From positions 1 through 64,000 of the forward strand of contig CAMVAP010000002.1 in the NCBI GenBank assembly GCA_947165485.1: a stretch of 64,000 bases of DNA, given 5' to 3'. A program made the position numbers and the translations under genes. This stretch comes from an uncultured Prevotellaceae bacterium (GTDB lineage Bacteria; Bacteroidota; Bacteroidia; Bacteroidales; Muribaculaceae). Below are positions 25,906 to 34,877 of this stretch, piece by piece; the first letter of the stretch is position 1, and each line of letters opens with the position of its first letter. The notes beneath the pieces are model-generated. The model searched no databases. It was not told the DNA's origin and was given only the letters and a program-made list of their open reading frames with translations.

Positions 25906-27149
25906 GAATGGATACCGTCATCATGGGCGGAGGCCTGAGCGGCCTCACCTGCGGCATCGCTCTGGCCAAGCGCGGCCAGCGTGTCGCTATCGTGGCCAGT
26001 GGCCAGAGCACCCTGTTGTTCAATGGCGGCTCGATGGAGCTGCTGGGCAACATCGACGGCCAGGCCGTCACGGTCCCCCTGGAGGCTATCGCCACCCTGC
26101 CGCAGGACCATCCTTACAGCAAGATCGGTGCTTCCCGTATCGGGCAACTGGCCCAGGAAGCCCAGTCGCTGCTGGCCGACGCTGGCATTGAGATGGATGG
26201 CAATGCCGATCGCAACCACTGGCGCATCACCCCGATGGGCGTTGCCAAGCCCGCATGGCTCACACTCAACGACCACGTGCGCATCGACGACCTGTCACAG
26301 CTGCCTGCCAAGCGCGTGGCGCTGATGTGCATACGCGGCTACTTTGACCAGCCCAATGCCATGCTGGCTCAGGGCTTGAGGGGGCTGGGGTTTGAAGTGG
26401 AAATGAAGGAATTCACTACCGATGACATTACGGCCCTGCGCCGCAGCCCCAGCGAGATGCGCGCCACGAGCCTGGCCAAGCATCTGGTGAGCAACAGTGC
26501 CCTACAACGTGTGGCCGACCAGCTCAACAGCTTGGCCGGAGATGTCGATATGGTGCTGATGCCCAGTGTGTTGGGTCAGAACGATACCACCGACATCCAC
26601 AACCTGCAAGCCCTGGTCAAGAAGCCCTTGTATCTCGTCGCCACCTTGCCGCCTGCTGTGGCCGGCATGAGGATGCAGGCTCAGTTGCGCCACTACTTCA
26701 GGATGCTGGGTGGTACCTACCTGATGGGCGATAGCGCCGTGAGCGGCACGATCGACGGGGAGCGTGTGACCAGTATCTCGACGGCCAAACTCACCGACAT
26801 GCCCTTGAGGGCCGACCACTATGTGCTGGCTACCGGTTCCTTTGTCAGCCGTGGCCTGGTTGCCGACTATGAGCGCGTCTATGAACCCGTGCTGGGCGTG
26901 GACGTGAATGCCGACGCTGACCGAGAGCGGTGGACCCGCTTTGGGGTGCTTGAGCCGCAGGCTTATTGTCGCTATGGCGTGGCGACCGATGATCAGCTGC
27001 GTTGCCTCAAGCAGGGTAAGGTCATTGAGAACCTCCATGCCATCGGGTCGGTCCTGAGCGGACACGATGCGGTGAAGATGGGTGACGGCACCGGTGTGTC
27101 GCTGTTGACGGCGCTTGCCGTGGCCCACAGCATCAAGGGTGACAAATAG
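25902..27149 (+). CDS. glpB: Anaerobic glycerol-3-phosphate dehydrogenase subunit B
   Basis: 415 residues, the usual GlpB size. The start at 25902 is set by the 4-nt overlap with glpA and by the flavin-binding N-terminus MRMDTVIMGGGLSGLTCGIALA. GlpB marks include LFNGGSMELLG and, near the end, LHAIGSVLSGHDAVKMGDGTG. It carries FMN/FAD and joins GlpA to the iron-sulfur subunit. glpC begins 109 nt downstream. Confidence 0.94.
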   Translation: MRMDTVIMGGGLSGLTCGIALAKRGQRVAIVASGQSTLLFNGGSMELLGNIDGQAVTVPLEAIATLPQDHPYSKIGASRIGQLAQEAQSLLADAGIEMDGNADRNHWRITPMGVAKPAWLTLNDHVRIDDLSQLPAKRVALMCIRGYFDQPNAMLAQGLRGLGFEVEMKEFTTDDITALRRSPSEMRATSLAKHLVSNSALQRVADQLNSLAGDVDMVLMPSVLGQNDTTDIHNLQALVKKPLYLVATLPPAVAGMRMQAQLRHYFRMLGGTYLMGDSAVSGTIDGERVTSISTAKLTDMPLRADHYVLATGSFVSRGLVADYERVYEPVLGVDVNADADRERWTRFGVLEPQAYCRYGVATDDQLRCLKQGKVIENLHAIGSVLSGHDAVKMGDGTGVSLLTALAVAHSIKGDK

Positions 27150-27258
27150 CCACATGTTCTTACCCCATGCGGCAAAATATTGAAGTGCCAGTGACTTCAA
27201 GTGAAGATATAGAGTGAGATAGATAACGATTTGATTGATGATTTTTTAATGGGATATT

Positions 27259-28530
27259 ATGGCTGAACGAATGCAAATCTGCAACCTCAGCGAGAATAAC
27301 TTTGAGCAGTGTACCAAGTGCAGCATCTGTACCACCGTGTGCCCTGTTGCCGCTGTGACCACCGACTATCCTGGTCCCAAGCAGGCTGGCCCCGATGGTG
27401 AGCGTTACCGCATGAAGGATCCCGCCTACTTTGACAAAACATTAAAGCTCTGCTTGAACTGCAAGCGCTGTGAGGTGGCTTGTCCCAGCGGTGTGCACAT
27501 CGCCGACATCATCCAGCAGGCGAGGATGCGCGCTACCGAGGGGCACCGTGCCTCGTTGCGCGACACGCTGCTTGCCAATACCGACCTGCTGGGCACTGTG
27601 GCCAATCTGGTGGCCCCCGTTGCCAACGCTACGCTGGGCCTGTCGCCCACCAAGCTGGTGATGGACAGCGTCATGGCGATTGACAAGCACCGCACGTTCC
27701 CTGCCTATAGCCGCCAGAAGTTCACGACGTGGTTCAAGCGCCATGCCGCTCAGGGTCAGGACGCATACGCCCACCACGTGAGCTACTTCCACGGTTGCTA
27801 CGTCAACTACAATTTCCCCAAGCTTGGCCAGGATCTGGTCAAGTTGATGAACGCCATGGGCTATTGTGTTCACCTGCTGGACAAGGAGCAGTGTTGCGGT
27901 GTCGCCCTCATCGCCAATGGCTTGTACAAGCAGGCCCGCCGCCAGGGTAGGACCAATATCGACTCGATCCGCAAGTCGGTAACCCGTGACAACCGCGTGG
28001 TGCTCACGACCAGTTCCAGCTGCACGTTTAACATGCGTGACGAGTATCCCGTGATGCTAGACATTGACAATGCCGATGTGAAGGATAGTATCACGCTGGC
28101 AACACGTTTTATTTATCGTCTTGTGGATGAGGGAAAAGTAAAATTAATCTTCAAGCAAGACTACAAGCGCCGGATGGCGTATCACACTGCCTGTCACATG
28201 CAACGCATGGGCTGGCAGTTGTACAGCATCCTGCTGATGCGCATGATCCCGGGATTGGATCTGGTGGAACTGGAGCAGGAGTGCTGCGGTATCTCGGGCA
28301 CCTATGGTTTCAAGAAGGAGAATTATGAGCGTTCACAGGCCATCGGCTCGGCTCTTTTCAAGTCGATTGAGGAGGCGCGGGTCGAGGCCGTCGCCACCGA
28401 TTGTGAGACCTGCAAGTGGCAGATTGAGATGTCCACCGGCCTGCCCGTCGAGAACCCCATCAGCGTCCTTGCCGATGCCCTCGACGTGGAGGCGACAATG
28501 AAAGCTAATGGAGTGGTAGTTAGCTTTTAG
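27259..28530 (+). CDS. glpC: Anaerobic glycerol-3-phosphate dehydrogenase subunit C (Fe-S)
   Basis: 423 residues. Two [4Fe-4S] ferredoxin motifs lie in the first 85 residues (CTKCSICTTVCPVAA and CLNCKRCEVACPSGV). They are followed by two CCG cysteine-rich domains (HGCYVNYNFPKLG with EQCCGVA, and HTACHMQRMG with ECCGISGTYGFK), as in heterodisulfide-reductase subunit B and GlpC. It anchors GlpAB to the membrane and hands electrons to quinone. Followed 67 nt later by glpT. Confidence 0.95.
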   Translation: MAERMQICNLSENNFEQCTKCSICTTVCPVAAVTTDYPGPKQAGPDGERYRMKDPAYFDKTLKLCLNCKRCEVACPSGVHIADIIQQARMRATEGHRASLRDTLLANTDLLGTVANLVAPVANATLGLSPTKLVMDSVMAIDKHRTFPAYSRQKFTTWFKRHAAQGQDAYAHHVSYFHGCYVNYNFPKLGQDLVKLMNAMGYCVHLLDKEQCCGVALIANGLYKQARRQGRTNIDSIRKSVTRDNRVVLTTSSSCTFNMRDEYPVMLDIDNADVKDSITLATRFIYRLVDEGKVKLIFKQDYKRRMAYHTACHMQRMGWQLYSILLMRMIPGLDLVELEQECCGISGTYGFKKENYERSQAIGSALFKSIEEARVEAVATDCETCKWQIEMSTGLPVENPISVLADALDVEATMKANGVVVSF

Positions 28531-28597
28531 TTGTCAAAGTAAATATATAATAATATCATATAAATCAACTATTTAACACCTAAACTTTAAAGTAATT

Positions 28598-30028
28598 ATG
28601 GCAAATTTTTTAACTCCCCCGGCTTATAAGCCCGAGAGAACCGATGCCAATGTCGATGCCGACTACAAGAGACTGCGCTGGCAAGTCTTTGTCGGAATCT
28701 TCATCGGCTATGCCGGTTTCTACTTGGTGAGAAAAAACCTCTCCATGGCTGTTGCCCCGCTTGGTAAGCTCGGCTTTAACGAGGCCGAACTCGGTGGTGC
28801 TATGGCGATGAACGCCCTGGCCTACGGTATCTCCAAGTTTGTCATGGCCAGCATCAGTGACCGCAGCAATGCTCGCCGCTTCCTGCCGCTGGGCTTGATC
28901 CTGTCGGCTATCGCCATGTTGTTCATGATCGTGCCTGTTGTCGCCATTGGCCCCGAAAACAAGGGACTGGCCATCACGCTGATGGGTGTTTTCAACTTCC
29001 TCGTGGGTTGGTTCCAGGGTATGGGCTGGCCTCCGTGTGGCCGTGTGATGACCCGCTGGTTCTCCATTAAGGAGCGTGGCACGTGGATGAGCGTGTGGAA
29101 CTGTGCCCACAACGTGGGTGGTGCCCTGGTTGGCCCCATGGCTGGTTATGGTGCCCTGTGGTTCGGTCACTGGTTCTTCGGTGCTAACAAGGATCTCTAC
29201 TTCCTCATCGGCACATACGCCTTCCCCGCTGCTGTGGCCATCCTGATCGCTATTCTGGCCTATGTGCTCATCCGTGACACCCCTCAATCCTGTGGTCTGC
29301 CCTCGATCGAGAAGTGGAGCGGTAGTGCTTCCAAGAACTACGACGCCAAGAAGAGCGAACAGTCGCTCAGCGTGAAGGAAATCTTCCGCACTGTGCTTTC
29401 CAACAAGTTCTTGTGGTATATCGCACTGGCTAACTCCTTTATTTATATGGTGCGCTACGGTTGTCTGGACTGGGCTCCCAAGATTCTGGACACCCAGGGT
29501 GCCGACCTCAAGAGTGCCGGTTGGGCCTACTTTGCCTTTGAGTTTGCGGCAATTCCCGGCACCATCTTCTGTGGCTGGTTGAGCGACAAGGTGTTTAAGG
29601 GCCGCCGCGCCATGCCCACGATGCTCTTCATGGCCATCATCATTGCAGTGATTGTGGTTTACTGGCAGTTTATCAACAACTTCTGGGTCGTTGTGGGCTG
29701 CTTGATCGCCATCGGTTTCCTGATTTACGGTCCCGTCATGCTCATCGGCGTGCAGGCCCTTGACCTGGCTCCGAAGAATGCCGCTGGCACTGCCGCCGGT
29801 CTCACGGGATTCATGGGTTATGTGCTGGGTACCAGTATCTTGGCTAACACCGTGCTGGGTTATGTCCTCAAACTGGCCAACACCGCTAGCGGCTACAACT
29901 TCAGCACCTACTTCCTGCTCCTGATTGCGGCCTGCGTGCTGGCCATCGTTTTCATGGCGTTGACCTACAAGGAGGAACAGTATCTCGTTGCCGACCGCAA
30001 GGGCGAGGCGATTGAGGAGAAGAAATAA
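28598..30028 (+). CDS. glpT: Glycerol-3-phosphate:phosphate antiporter (MFS, OPA family)
   Basis: 476 residues with 12 predicted membrane helices. The OPA signature region is present: RWQVFVGIFIGYAGFYLVRKNLS at the N-terminus, MVRYGCLDWAPKIL after the central loop, and GWFQGMGWPPCGRVMTRWF in helix 5. Arg residues in the first helix and before WAPK correspond to the phosphate-binding pair of GlpT. Imports glycerol-3-phosphate in exchange for phosphate. Its place between glpC and glpQ makes G3P the natural substrate rather than hexose phosphate. Confidence 0.93.
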   Translation: MANFLTPPAYKPERTDANVDADYKRLRWQVFVGIFIGYAGFYLVRKNLSMAVAPLGKLGFNEAELGGAMAMNALAYGISKFVMASISDRSNARRFLPLGLILSAIAMLFMIVPVVAIGPENKGLAITLMGVFNFLVGWFQGMGWPPCGRVMTRWFSIKERGTWMSVWNCAHNVGGALVGPMAGYGALWFGHWFFGANKDLYFLIGTYAFPAAVAILIAILAYVLIRDTPQSCGLPSIEKWSGSASKNYDAKKSEQSLSVKEIFRTVLSNKFLWYIALANSFIYMVRYGCLDWAPKILDTQGADLKSAGWAYFAFEFAAIPGTIFCGWLSDKVFKGRRAMPTMLFMAIIIAVIVVYWQFINNFWVVVGCLIAIGFLIYGPVMLIGVQALDLAPKNAAGTAAGLTGFMGYVLGTSILANTVLGYVLKLANTASGYNFSTYFLLLIAACVLAIVFMALTYKEEQYLVADRKGEAIEEKK

Positions 30029-30070
30029 ACAATTATCAATATATTTATTAATTTTAACTACTTAACACTT

Positions 30071-31693
30071 ATGTTTAAACATCTGGTAAAAGTGGGTCTG
30101 ATGAGCGCCGTTGTGCTTGCGACCTTCACCTCATGTGAGGAAGAACAGCAGTTCACCAATGAGAAACTTGATGCCAAGCGAGTAGAAGTTCAGGTGCTGA
30201 ACAGTGAGCTGGCTAAGGTTCGTGACTATGTGCCCCTGTATGCAGTCATTGCACACCGTGGCTCCACCTTCTGGGCTCCCGAGGAGACCGAGGCATCGTG
30301 GCGCTGGGCCCGTGAGATGGGTGCCGATTATCTGGAGAGTGACGTGCAGTGCACCAAGGACGGTATCGTCCTGGCCAATCACGACGAGAACCTGAAGCGT
30401 ACCACCAACATTGAGAACGTCTTCAGCGAGAACGTTCCCGCCAGCCGTGTGGACTTCTACATGAGCCTGGGCTTCTCGCGCGCCGACGCCGAGGCACAGT
30501 ATGGCCGTGACATGGCCGCCTTCCGTCCGTTCTACACCTTGAGCTACTACTATGCCGAGCTCCTCATGCTCGATGCTGGTAGCTGGTTCAACGAGAGCTC
30601 GCTGGAGCAGGCCCGTCCCACCTTCAAGGCTACCGAGAATGGCCGCTTTGAGAATGGTCACATCGTGTATAGCAATGGTCTGTACATCAGCGCCATCCAG
30701 GATCAGATCGCCTATGCTCAGGGCAAGCGCCTCATCCGTGACGCCAATGGCCGCCGCATCCTTACCTATAAGGTGAAGGACGAGTATAAGGGCATGACAC
30801 TGGAGCAGATCTACAACGCCATCAAGGCTAAGGGCCAGTATAACGCCAAGTACATGGACTTCATCGAGTACGACTTTGCTAACGCCTACGAGGCCGACCC
30901 CGAGGACACCGGCAACCGCCCTGGCATCTATGTCGAGTTCAAGGAGAGCTGGCTCAACCCCGGCAACATGGAGCAGCGCGTGTATGACGTACTGGCTGAG
31001 CAGGGCTGGAACATCATCACCAACGATCCCGGCGATCAGCCCTTCTACAAGAACGGCAAGGTGAACGTGGGTAACACCCGCGGTCGCGTGATCCTGCAGA
31101 CCTTCTCGTTTGACGCACTGCGTCGTGCCAACGACGTCTTCAAGGGTCGCATCCCCATGTGCTACCTGTTGTGGATCAGCGAGCCTGCTTATGCAACCGA
31201 TATCGCCTATGACACCCCCACTGGCTATGCTGCCTTCATCAAGTGGGCTCAGGACAATGGCGCTCACATCATCGGTCCGGCCATCAGCGGTGCCCCCAAC
31301 AACTATCCCGAGATGAATGCTCCCTGGCAGGCTTACATGATTCGTCGTGCCGGCATGATCAACCACCCCTACAGCTTCGACAGCTGGGCTCAGATGTGCA
31401 AGTACATGGGTTACTACAACTATGGTTGGGAAACCGAGTTTGACGACTTGCTCCGTCTGGAGATTCCCGCAACTCCTTACTGCACCAGCAGCTATCCCAA
31501 CAGTGTTCCCGTCTATATGGATGGCTTCTTCACCAACCGCACCGAGATGTCGCTGCGCTACATGATCGAGAACGGTTTCCGTGGCAACCCCGCGCTGCCC
31601 AACCCCTTCCATGCTGGTCAGAAGTATGACAACTCACAGGCCAACGTCACCGTACCCGATGCCGTTGCAACCCTTGAGCGTCTGGGTTACTAA
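30071..31693 (+). CDS. glpQ: Glycerophosphodiester phosphodiesterase lipoprotein
   Basis: 540 residues. The N-terminus is a lipoprotein signal ending FTSC (Cys20, followed by EEE). The GDPD catalytic set is clear: HRG (IAHRGSTFWAPEET), ESD (GADYLESDVQ) and the second catalytic His (LANHDENLKRTT). It is about 150-200 residues longer than E. coli GlpQ, with an insertion of roughly 130 residues after TTNI before the YVEFKESWLNPG strand. It hydrolyses glycerophosphodiesters to G3P and an alcohol outside the inner membrane, feeding GlpT. Confidence 0.93.
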   Translation: MFKHLVKVGLMSAVVLATFTSCEEEQQFTNEKLDAKRVEVQVLNSELAKVRDYVPLYAVIAHRGSTFWAPEETEASWRWAREMGADYLESDVQCTKDGIVLANHDENLKRTTNIENVFSENVPASRVDFYMSLGFSRADAEAQYGRDMAAFRPFYTLSYYYAELLMLDAGSWFNESSLEQARPTFKATENGRFENGHIVYSNGLYISAIQDQIAYAQGKRLIRDANGRRILTYKVKDEYKGMTLEQIYNAIKAKGQYNAKYMDFIEYDFANAYEADPEDTGNRPGIYVEFKESWLNPGNMEQRVYDVLAEQGWNIITNDPGDQPFYKNGKVNVGNTRGRVILQTFSFDALRRANDVFKGRIPMCYLLWISEPAYATDIAYDTPTGYAAFIKWAQDNGAHIIGPAISGAPNNYPEMNAPWQAYMIRRAGMINHPYSFDSWAQMCKYMGYYNYGWETEFDDLLRLEIPATPYCTSSYPNSVPVYMDGFFTNRTEMSLRYMIENGFRGNPALPNPFHAGQKYDNSQANVTVPDAVATLERLGY

Positions 31694-31743
31694 TCCACGA
31701 CTGGTGTAATAACATTAACAACATTAAATTGACATTATATAAT

Positions 31744-33087
31744 ATGAAAAAATATATTTTGATGCCTCTTTTGGCCGTGTTTGCTCTGACAGCCGCAGCC
31801 CAGGACTTCGACACCGATCCCACCCTGGAGCTTGAGAACGCCGAGAAGGAAGTGAAGTTCACCGTGGGAGCCCGCATGATGGCCGATGCCGCCTTTTATC
31901 ATAGCGATTTCACGCCCTTGCAGAGTGGCGCTTCGATCACCGATGCCCGCATCCGCACCTCGATGACCTACAAGGACTGGTATTTCTATGCCGACTTCGG
32001 TTTTGGCGGCGGTAAGTTCTCGCAGAAGAACATCTTCTTGCAGTACAGCCACCTGGACAACAACGACAATACCCATGCCGTGAAGGTGGGTTACTACAAC
32101 GATCCCGCTGGTTCGATGGCCCGCAACACGTCGCTGGGCAGCTACCACTTCATCAGCCGTCCCGGTTCGAGCTACGCTCTGGGCGAAGGCCGTGAGCTGG
32201 GTATCAGCTACAAGTACAACAGTGACCGCTTCATGGCCTACCAGGGTGTGTTCACCGAGAACCATTACAACAAGATTGACGCTGGCTTCAACGGCATCAC
32301 CGTTGCCGGTCGCTACTTGTTCCGTCCCATCAGTGACGATTTCCAGACCCTGCACGTGGGCGTGAGCGCACGCTTTGCCCACCTGGGTGGTGGTGAGGTT
32401 TATAACAACGTGCTCAAGAAGAGCCTGCACCTGGGTCAGTCGCTTGAGACCCTCGTTGATGAGGATGAGCAGTTTGTCAGTGCCGACCTCGATTGGGCCA
32501 ACAACGTGGTTAACGTGGGCGCCGAGGCTCTGTACCAGAACAACAAGTTCTTTGCCCGTGGCGAGTTCTTCTACAAGCATGTGACCAAGAAGCGTGACAG
32601 CTACTCGCTCTACATTGATGCTCAGAACAACATCGACGGTTGGGGTGACATCGAGTGGTGGGAGAACGCCAACAAGTTGAAGAACAACAATTTCATCGGT
32701 GGCTATGTGGAGGCTGGTGTTCAGCTTCTGGGCAATGGCTACAAGTACAACAAGCAGGAGGGTCTGCTGGGTGGTCTTGACGGCAAGTCGCTCGAACTGG
32801 TGGCCCGTTACAACTACACCGGCCTGAACAACCTCACCGATGGTGAGTACTACAACGCCGGTCGTGGTCACTTCTATGCCAATGGCTACATGGAGGATTG
32901 GCCCGGCACCGGCGCTACCAGCGTTGGCGGTGGTGACATCCACAGCGTGACCGTGGGCTTGAACTACGCGTTCAACCGCTACGTGCTGTGCATGGTGGAC
33001 TACACCTGGCACAAGCTCGACAAGCCCTTCCTGCCCAATGACAAGAACTTCCACGTGGCTCAGGCCCGCGTGCAGTTCACCTTCTGA
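31744..33087 (+). CDS. Outer-membrane porin, phosphate-selective OprO/P-like
   Basis: 447 residues from the ATG at 31744, which gives the signal peptide MKKYILMPLLAVFALTAAAQ. The mature protein has many amphipathic strands (VKFTVGARMMADAAFYHSD, WYFYADFGFGGGKFS, VTVGLNYAFNRYVLCMVDYTW) and ends in VAQARVQFTF, the aromatic C-terminal strand of a large barrel. Placement after glpQ suggests uptake of glycerophosphodiesters, G3P or phosphate through the outer membrane (inference). Last gene of the glp block; a strong terminator follows. Confidence 0.87.
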   Translation: MKKYILMPLLAVFALTAAAQDFDTDPTLELENAEKEVKFTVGARMMADAAFYHSDFTPLQSGASITDARIRTSMTYKDWYFYADFGFGGGKFSQKNIFLQYSHLDNNDNTHAVKVGYYNDPAGSMARNTSLGSYHFISRPGSSYALGEGRELGISYKYNSDRFMAYQGVFTENHYNKIDAGFNGITVAGRYLFRPISDDFQTLHVGVSARFAHLGGGEVYNNVLKKSLHLGQSLETLVDEDEQFVSADLDWANNVVNVGAEALYQNNKFFARGEFFYKHVTKKRDSYSLYIDAQNNIDGWGDIEWWENANKLKNNNFIGGYVEAGVQLLGNGYKYNKQEGLLGGLDGKSLELVARYNYTGLNNLTDGEYYNAGRGHFYANGYMEDWPGTGATSVGGGDIHSVTVGLNYAFNRYVLCMVDYTWHKLDKPFLPNDKNFHVAQARVQFTF

Positions 33088-33169
33088 TCATAGAAGAAAA
33101 AGATAGAAACAACCTCTGACTACCATTTATCATAATACATTGTTTTTATCAATTTTTTCCTATCAATTG

Positions 33170-33210
33170 AATCCCGCCCGGCCCGTGATTGGGTATGGCG
33201 GGATTTTTTT
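33170..33210 (+). terminator. Rho-independent terminator of the glp block
   Basis: AATCCCGCC and GGCGGGATT form a perfect 9-bp stem, followed by a run of seven T. It lies about 80 nt after the porin stop. Confidence 0.88.
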
Positions 33211-33221
33211 GTTTAAATGTT

Positions 33222-33237
33222 TTGACCTATAGGTCAA
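33222..33237. repeat. Perfect 16-bp palindrome TTGACCTATAGGTCAA
   Basis: Exact self-complement of 16 bp just after the glp terminator, followed at once by a second imperfect hairpin. No promoter is nearby, so an operator role is not obvious. Confidence 0.7.
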
Positions 33238-33378
33238 TTATCAAGCGAAGCTCGATAAATGCTACCTGTTGCGAATGATGACACAGCCTCCCTTTGAGCA
33301 ACATTAAGTTTGCCTGCTCGTCTGTTTCTGTCTAAGCTGTGGAAAGGCGAAATCATCACTTAACCCGATAACACAATA

Positions 33379-33407
33379 GAGGCGCGGCCATCATCGGGTC
33401 GCGCCTC
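33379..33407 (-). terminator. Hairpin downstream of the 33436 gene
   Basis: GAGGCGCG pairs exactly with CGCGCCTC, with additional inner pairs. It lies 28 nt past the stop on the minus strand. The T run after it on that strand is poor. Confidence 0.5.
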
Positions 33408-33435
33408 ATGTGATTACTCAAGAATTACCAATGGT

Positions 33436-34671
33436 TTACTTGACAACCTTGGTGGCACTGGTGGTGCCGTCGCTGTAGGTCGTGAGCTGGATGGTCAAGC
33501 CGCTGGGCTGTGCCATCTCCTGACCAGCGAGGTTGAAGTAGCGCACGCCAGTGACCGTCTTGCCGGCGTTGAGCTCGTTGACGGCATCGGTGGGACGCGG
33601 ATAAACCTCAAGGTAAACGATGTCGCTGGCATTCCTCTCACCATTGACCGTGTAGTAAACCTGCATACCGATGCGCCAGGTGAACATGGGGTTGTCACCC
33701 GTGTTGGTGCGGTAGAAGTAAACACGGCGCAGGTAGAAGTCATAACCGCTGTAGCCGTAGGGTATCTCGGTCACGTCGGCGTCAAAACCGTTGTTGAAGC
33801 CGTAGGTGTCGTAGTCAAAGGTGAACACCTCATCCTCGTCGGTAAAGATGCTGTAGGTGACATAGTCCGAGTTGAGCGGGTTGCCGTCGATGTCGGTCAG
33901 GTTGATGTTGAAGTCAAGACGCGTGTAGCCTTCCTCGTTGCCGCTGTCAAAGAATTCCACCACCTCGGGGTTGGCAGGCACGGCAGGCACAGCCTCGCCG
34001 AGCATGGTCCAGCAGGTTTTCCACTCGATGGTAGCGATCGTGCCGTCGTCGCTCCACACGCCGGCCAGACCCGTAGCCACGCAATCATTGGGGTAGGGGG
34101 CATACATGTCGCCATCGGTTCCTGTCAGGGTGATGGTGCCATTGTCGGGGTCGATAGAATAAACGGCCTCGGTGGCGCGGTCATCGGCGATGAACTCGAG
34201 CCAGTAGAAGCCTTCTCCCAGGTCAATGACCTCGGTTGAGCCCCAAGTGAGCACCATTCCGTAGTCGTATTCCTCATTATAGGCCACATACTGTCCCAGG
34301 GGAACCGAGATGGTGGTGCCGCCGTCGGTCAACTGGCCAACGACCCACACGCCGGTACCCTCACCATAGCACAACGGGTCCTGGATGTAAACCGTCTCGC
34401 CGTCGGGGGCATAAACCAGCTTGACACGTCCCGTCTGCTGGGCTGGCTCGTAGCCGTAGAGGCTGGAGAGCACATACTCGCCGGTGCGCGTGTAGTTCAC
34501 AACGGTGCCCTCGGGCTGCTCGGTGATGATGTCAACACGGGCCGGAGCCTTGAAGTTGGCTGCCTGGGTGGGCTTTTCCATCGGGCGGAAGGCGTTGCCC
34601 CTGGCCTGGATGCCAGCTTGAGCACACAAGGCAACAGCCGCACTGATCATGAGTAAAGATAATTTCTTCAT
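33436..34671 (-). CDS. Secreted protein with type IX secretion-like C-terminal domain
   Basis: 411 residues with a signal peptide (MKKLSLLMISAAVALCAQAG). Residues about 50-200 form one beta-rich unit with the strand pattern VWVVGQLTDGGTTISVPLGQYV and VYSIDPDNGTITLTGTDGD. This unit occurs twice in the protein at 55369. A second domain (about 225-355) contains the GYDFYLRRVYFYRTNTG segment, also shared. The last 50 residues (VRYFNLAGQEMAQPSG, ending ATKVVK) look like the C-terminal sorting domain of type IX secretion cargo. Adhesin, binding protein or enzyme cannot be told. Its promoter is back-to-back with that of the symporter gene. Confidence 0.83.
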   Translation of the reverse strand: MKKLSLLMISAAVALCAQAGIQARGNAFRPMEKPTQAANFKAPARVDIITEQPEGTVVNYTRTGEYVLSSLYGYEPAQQTGRVKLVYAPDGETVYIQDPLCYGEGTGVWVVGQLTDGGTTISVPLGQYVAYNEEYDYGMVLTWGSTEVIDLGEGFYWLEFIADDRATEAVYSIDPDNGTITLTGTDGDMYAPYPNDCVATGLAGVWSDDGTIATIEWKTCWTMLGEAVPAVPANPEVVEFFDSGNEEGYTRLDFNINLTDIDGNPLNSDYVTYSIFTDEDEVFTFDYDTYGFNNGFDADVTEIPYGYSGYDFYLRRVYFYRTNTGDNPMFTWRIGMQVYYTVNGERNASDIVYLEVYPRPTDAVNELNAGKTVTGVRYFNLAGQEMAQPSGLTIQLTTYSDGTTSATKVVK

Positions 34672-34746
34672 ACCTAAATGGATTTTGAGTAAATAATAAT
34701 TAATGTATTGATAATAAAACTGTAATTACTTATTATGTTAACGCCA

Positions 34747-34777
34747 CAAATGTAATTAAAAAACCAAGAATGTGCAA
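34747..34777 (-). promoter_or_regulatory. Promoter of the 33436 secreted-protein gene
   Basis: On the minus strand TTG (34777-34775), 20 bp, TACATTTG (34754-34747). The leader to the ATG is about 70 nt. Confidence 0.68.
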
Positions 34778-34792
34778 TTGGATCGAAAGTTT

Positions 34793-34824
34793 TTTGCCAA
34801 TATTGATGAAATTCCTTAAATTTG
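34793..34824 (+). promoter_or_regulatory. Promoter of the symporter gene
   Basis: TTTG (34793-34796), 20 bp, TAAATTTG (34817-34824), divergent from the promoter at 34747-34777 with only 16 bp between the -33 boxes. The leader is about 45 nt. Confidence 0.75.
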
Positions 34825-34877
34825 CACTTTCAACCTTAGAACCCAATGGATATATCAATTAAAAAACGACCTTGAAT

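Larger units (their letters stand above)
33088..33435. other. Intergenic region between the glp block and a convergent secreted-protein gene
   Basis: 348 nt with no credible gene. Contains the glp terminator (33170-33210), a 16-bp perfect palindrome (33222-33237), a second hairpin, TTATC-A-AGC/GCT-C-GATAA (33238-33258), and a terminator-like hairpin for the opposite gene (33379-33407). Confidence 0.7.

Noticed and set aside
30131-31612. 493-codon antisense frame opposite glpQ, and similar long frames opposite the porin (31735-33054) and the 37955 gene (38162-39523)
   Set aside because: Low-complexity Val/His/Gly-rich translations, typical shadows of codon bias; the plus-strand genes have signal peptides and known motifs.
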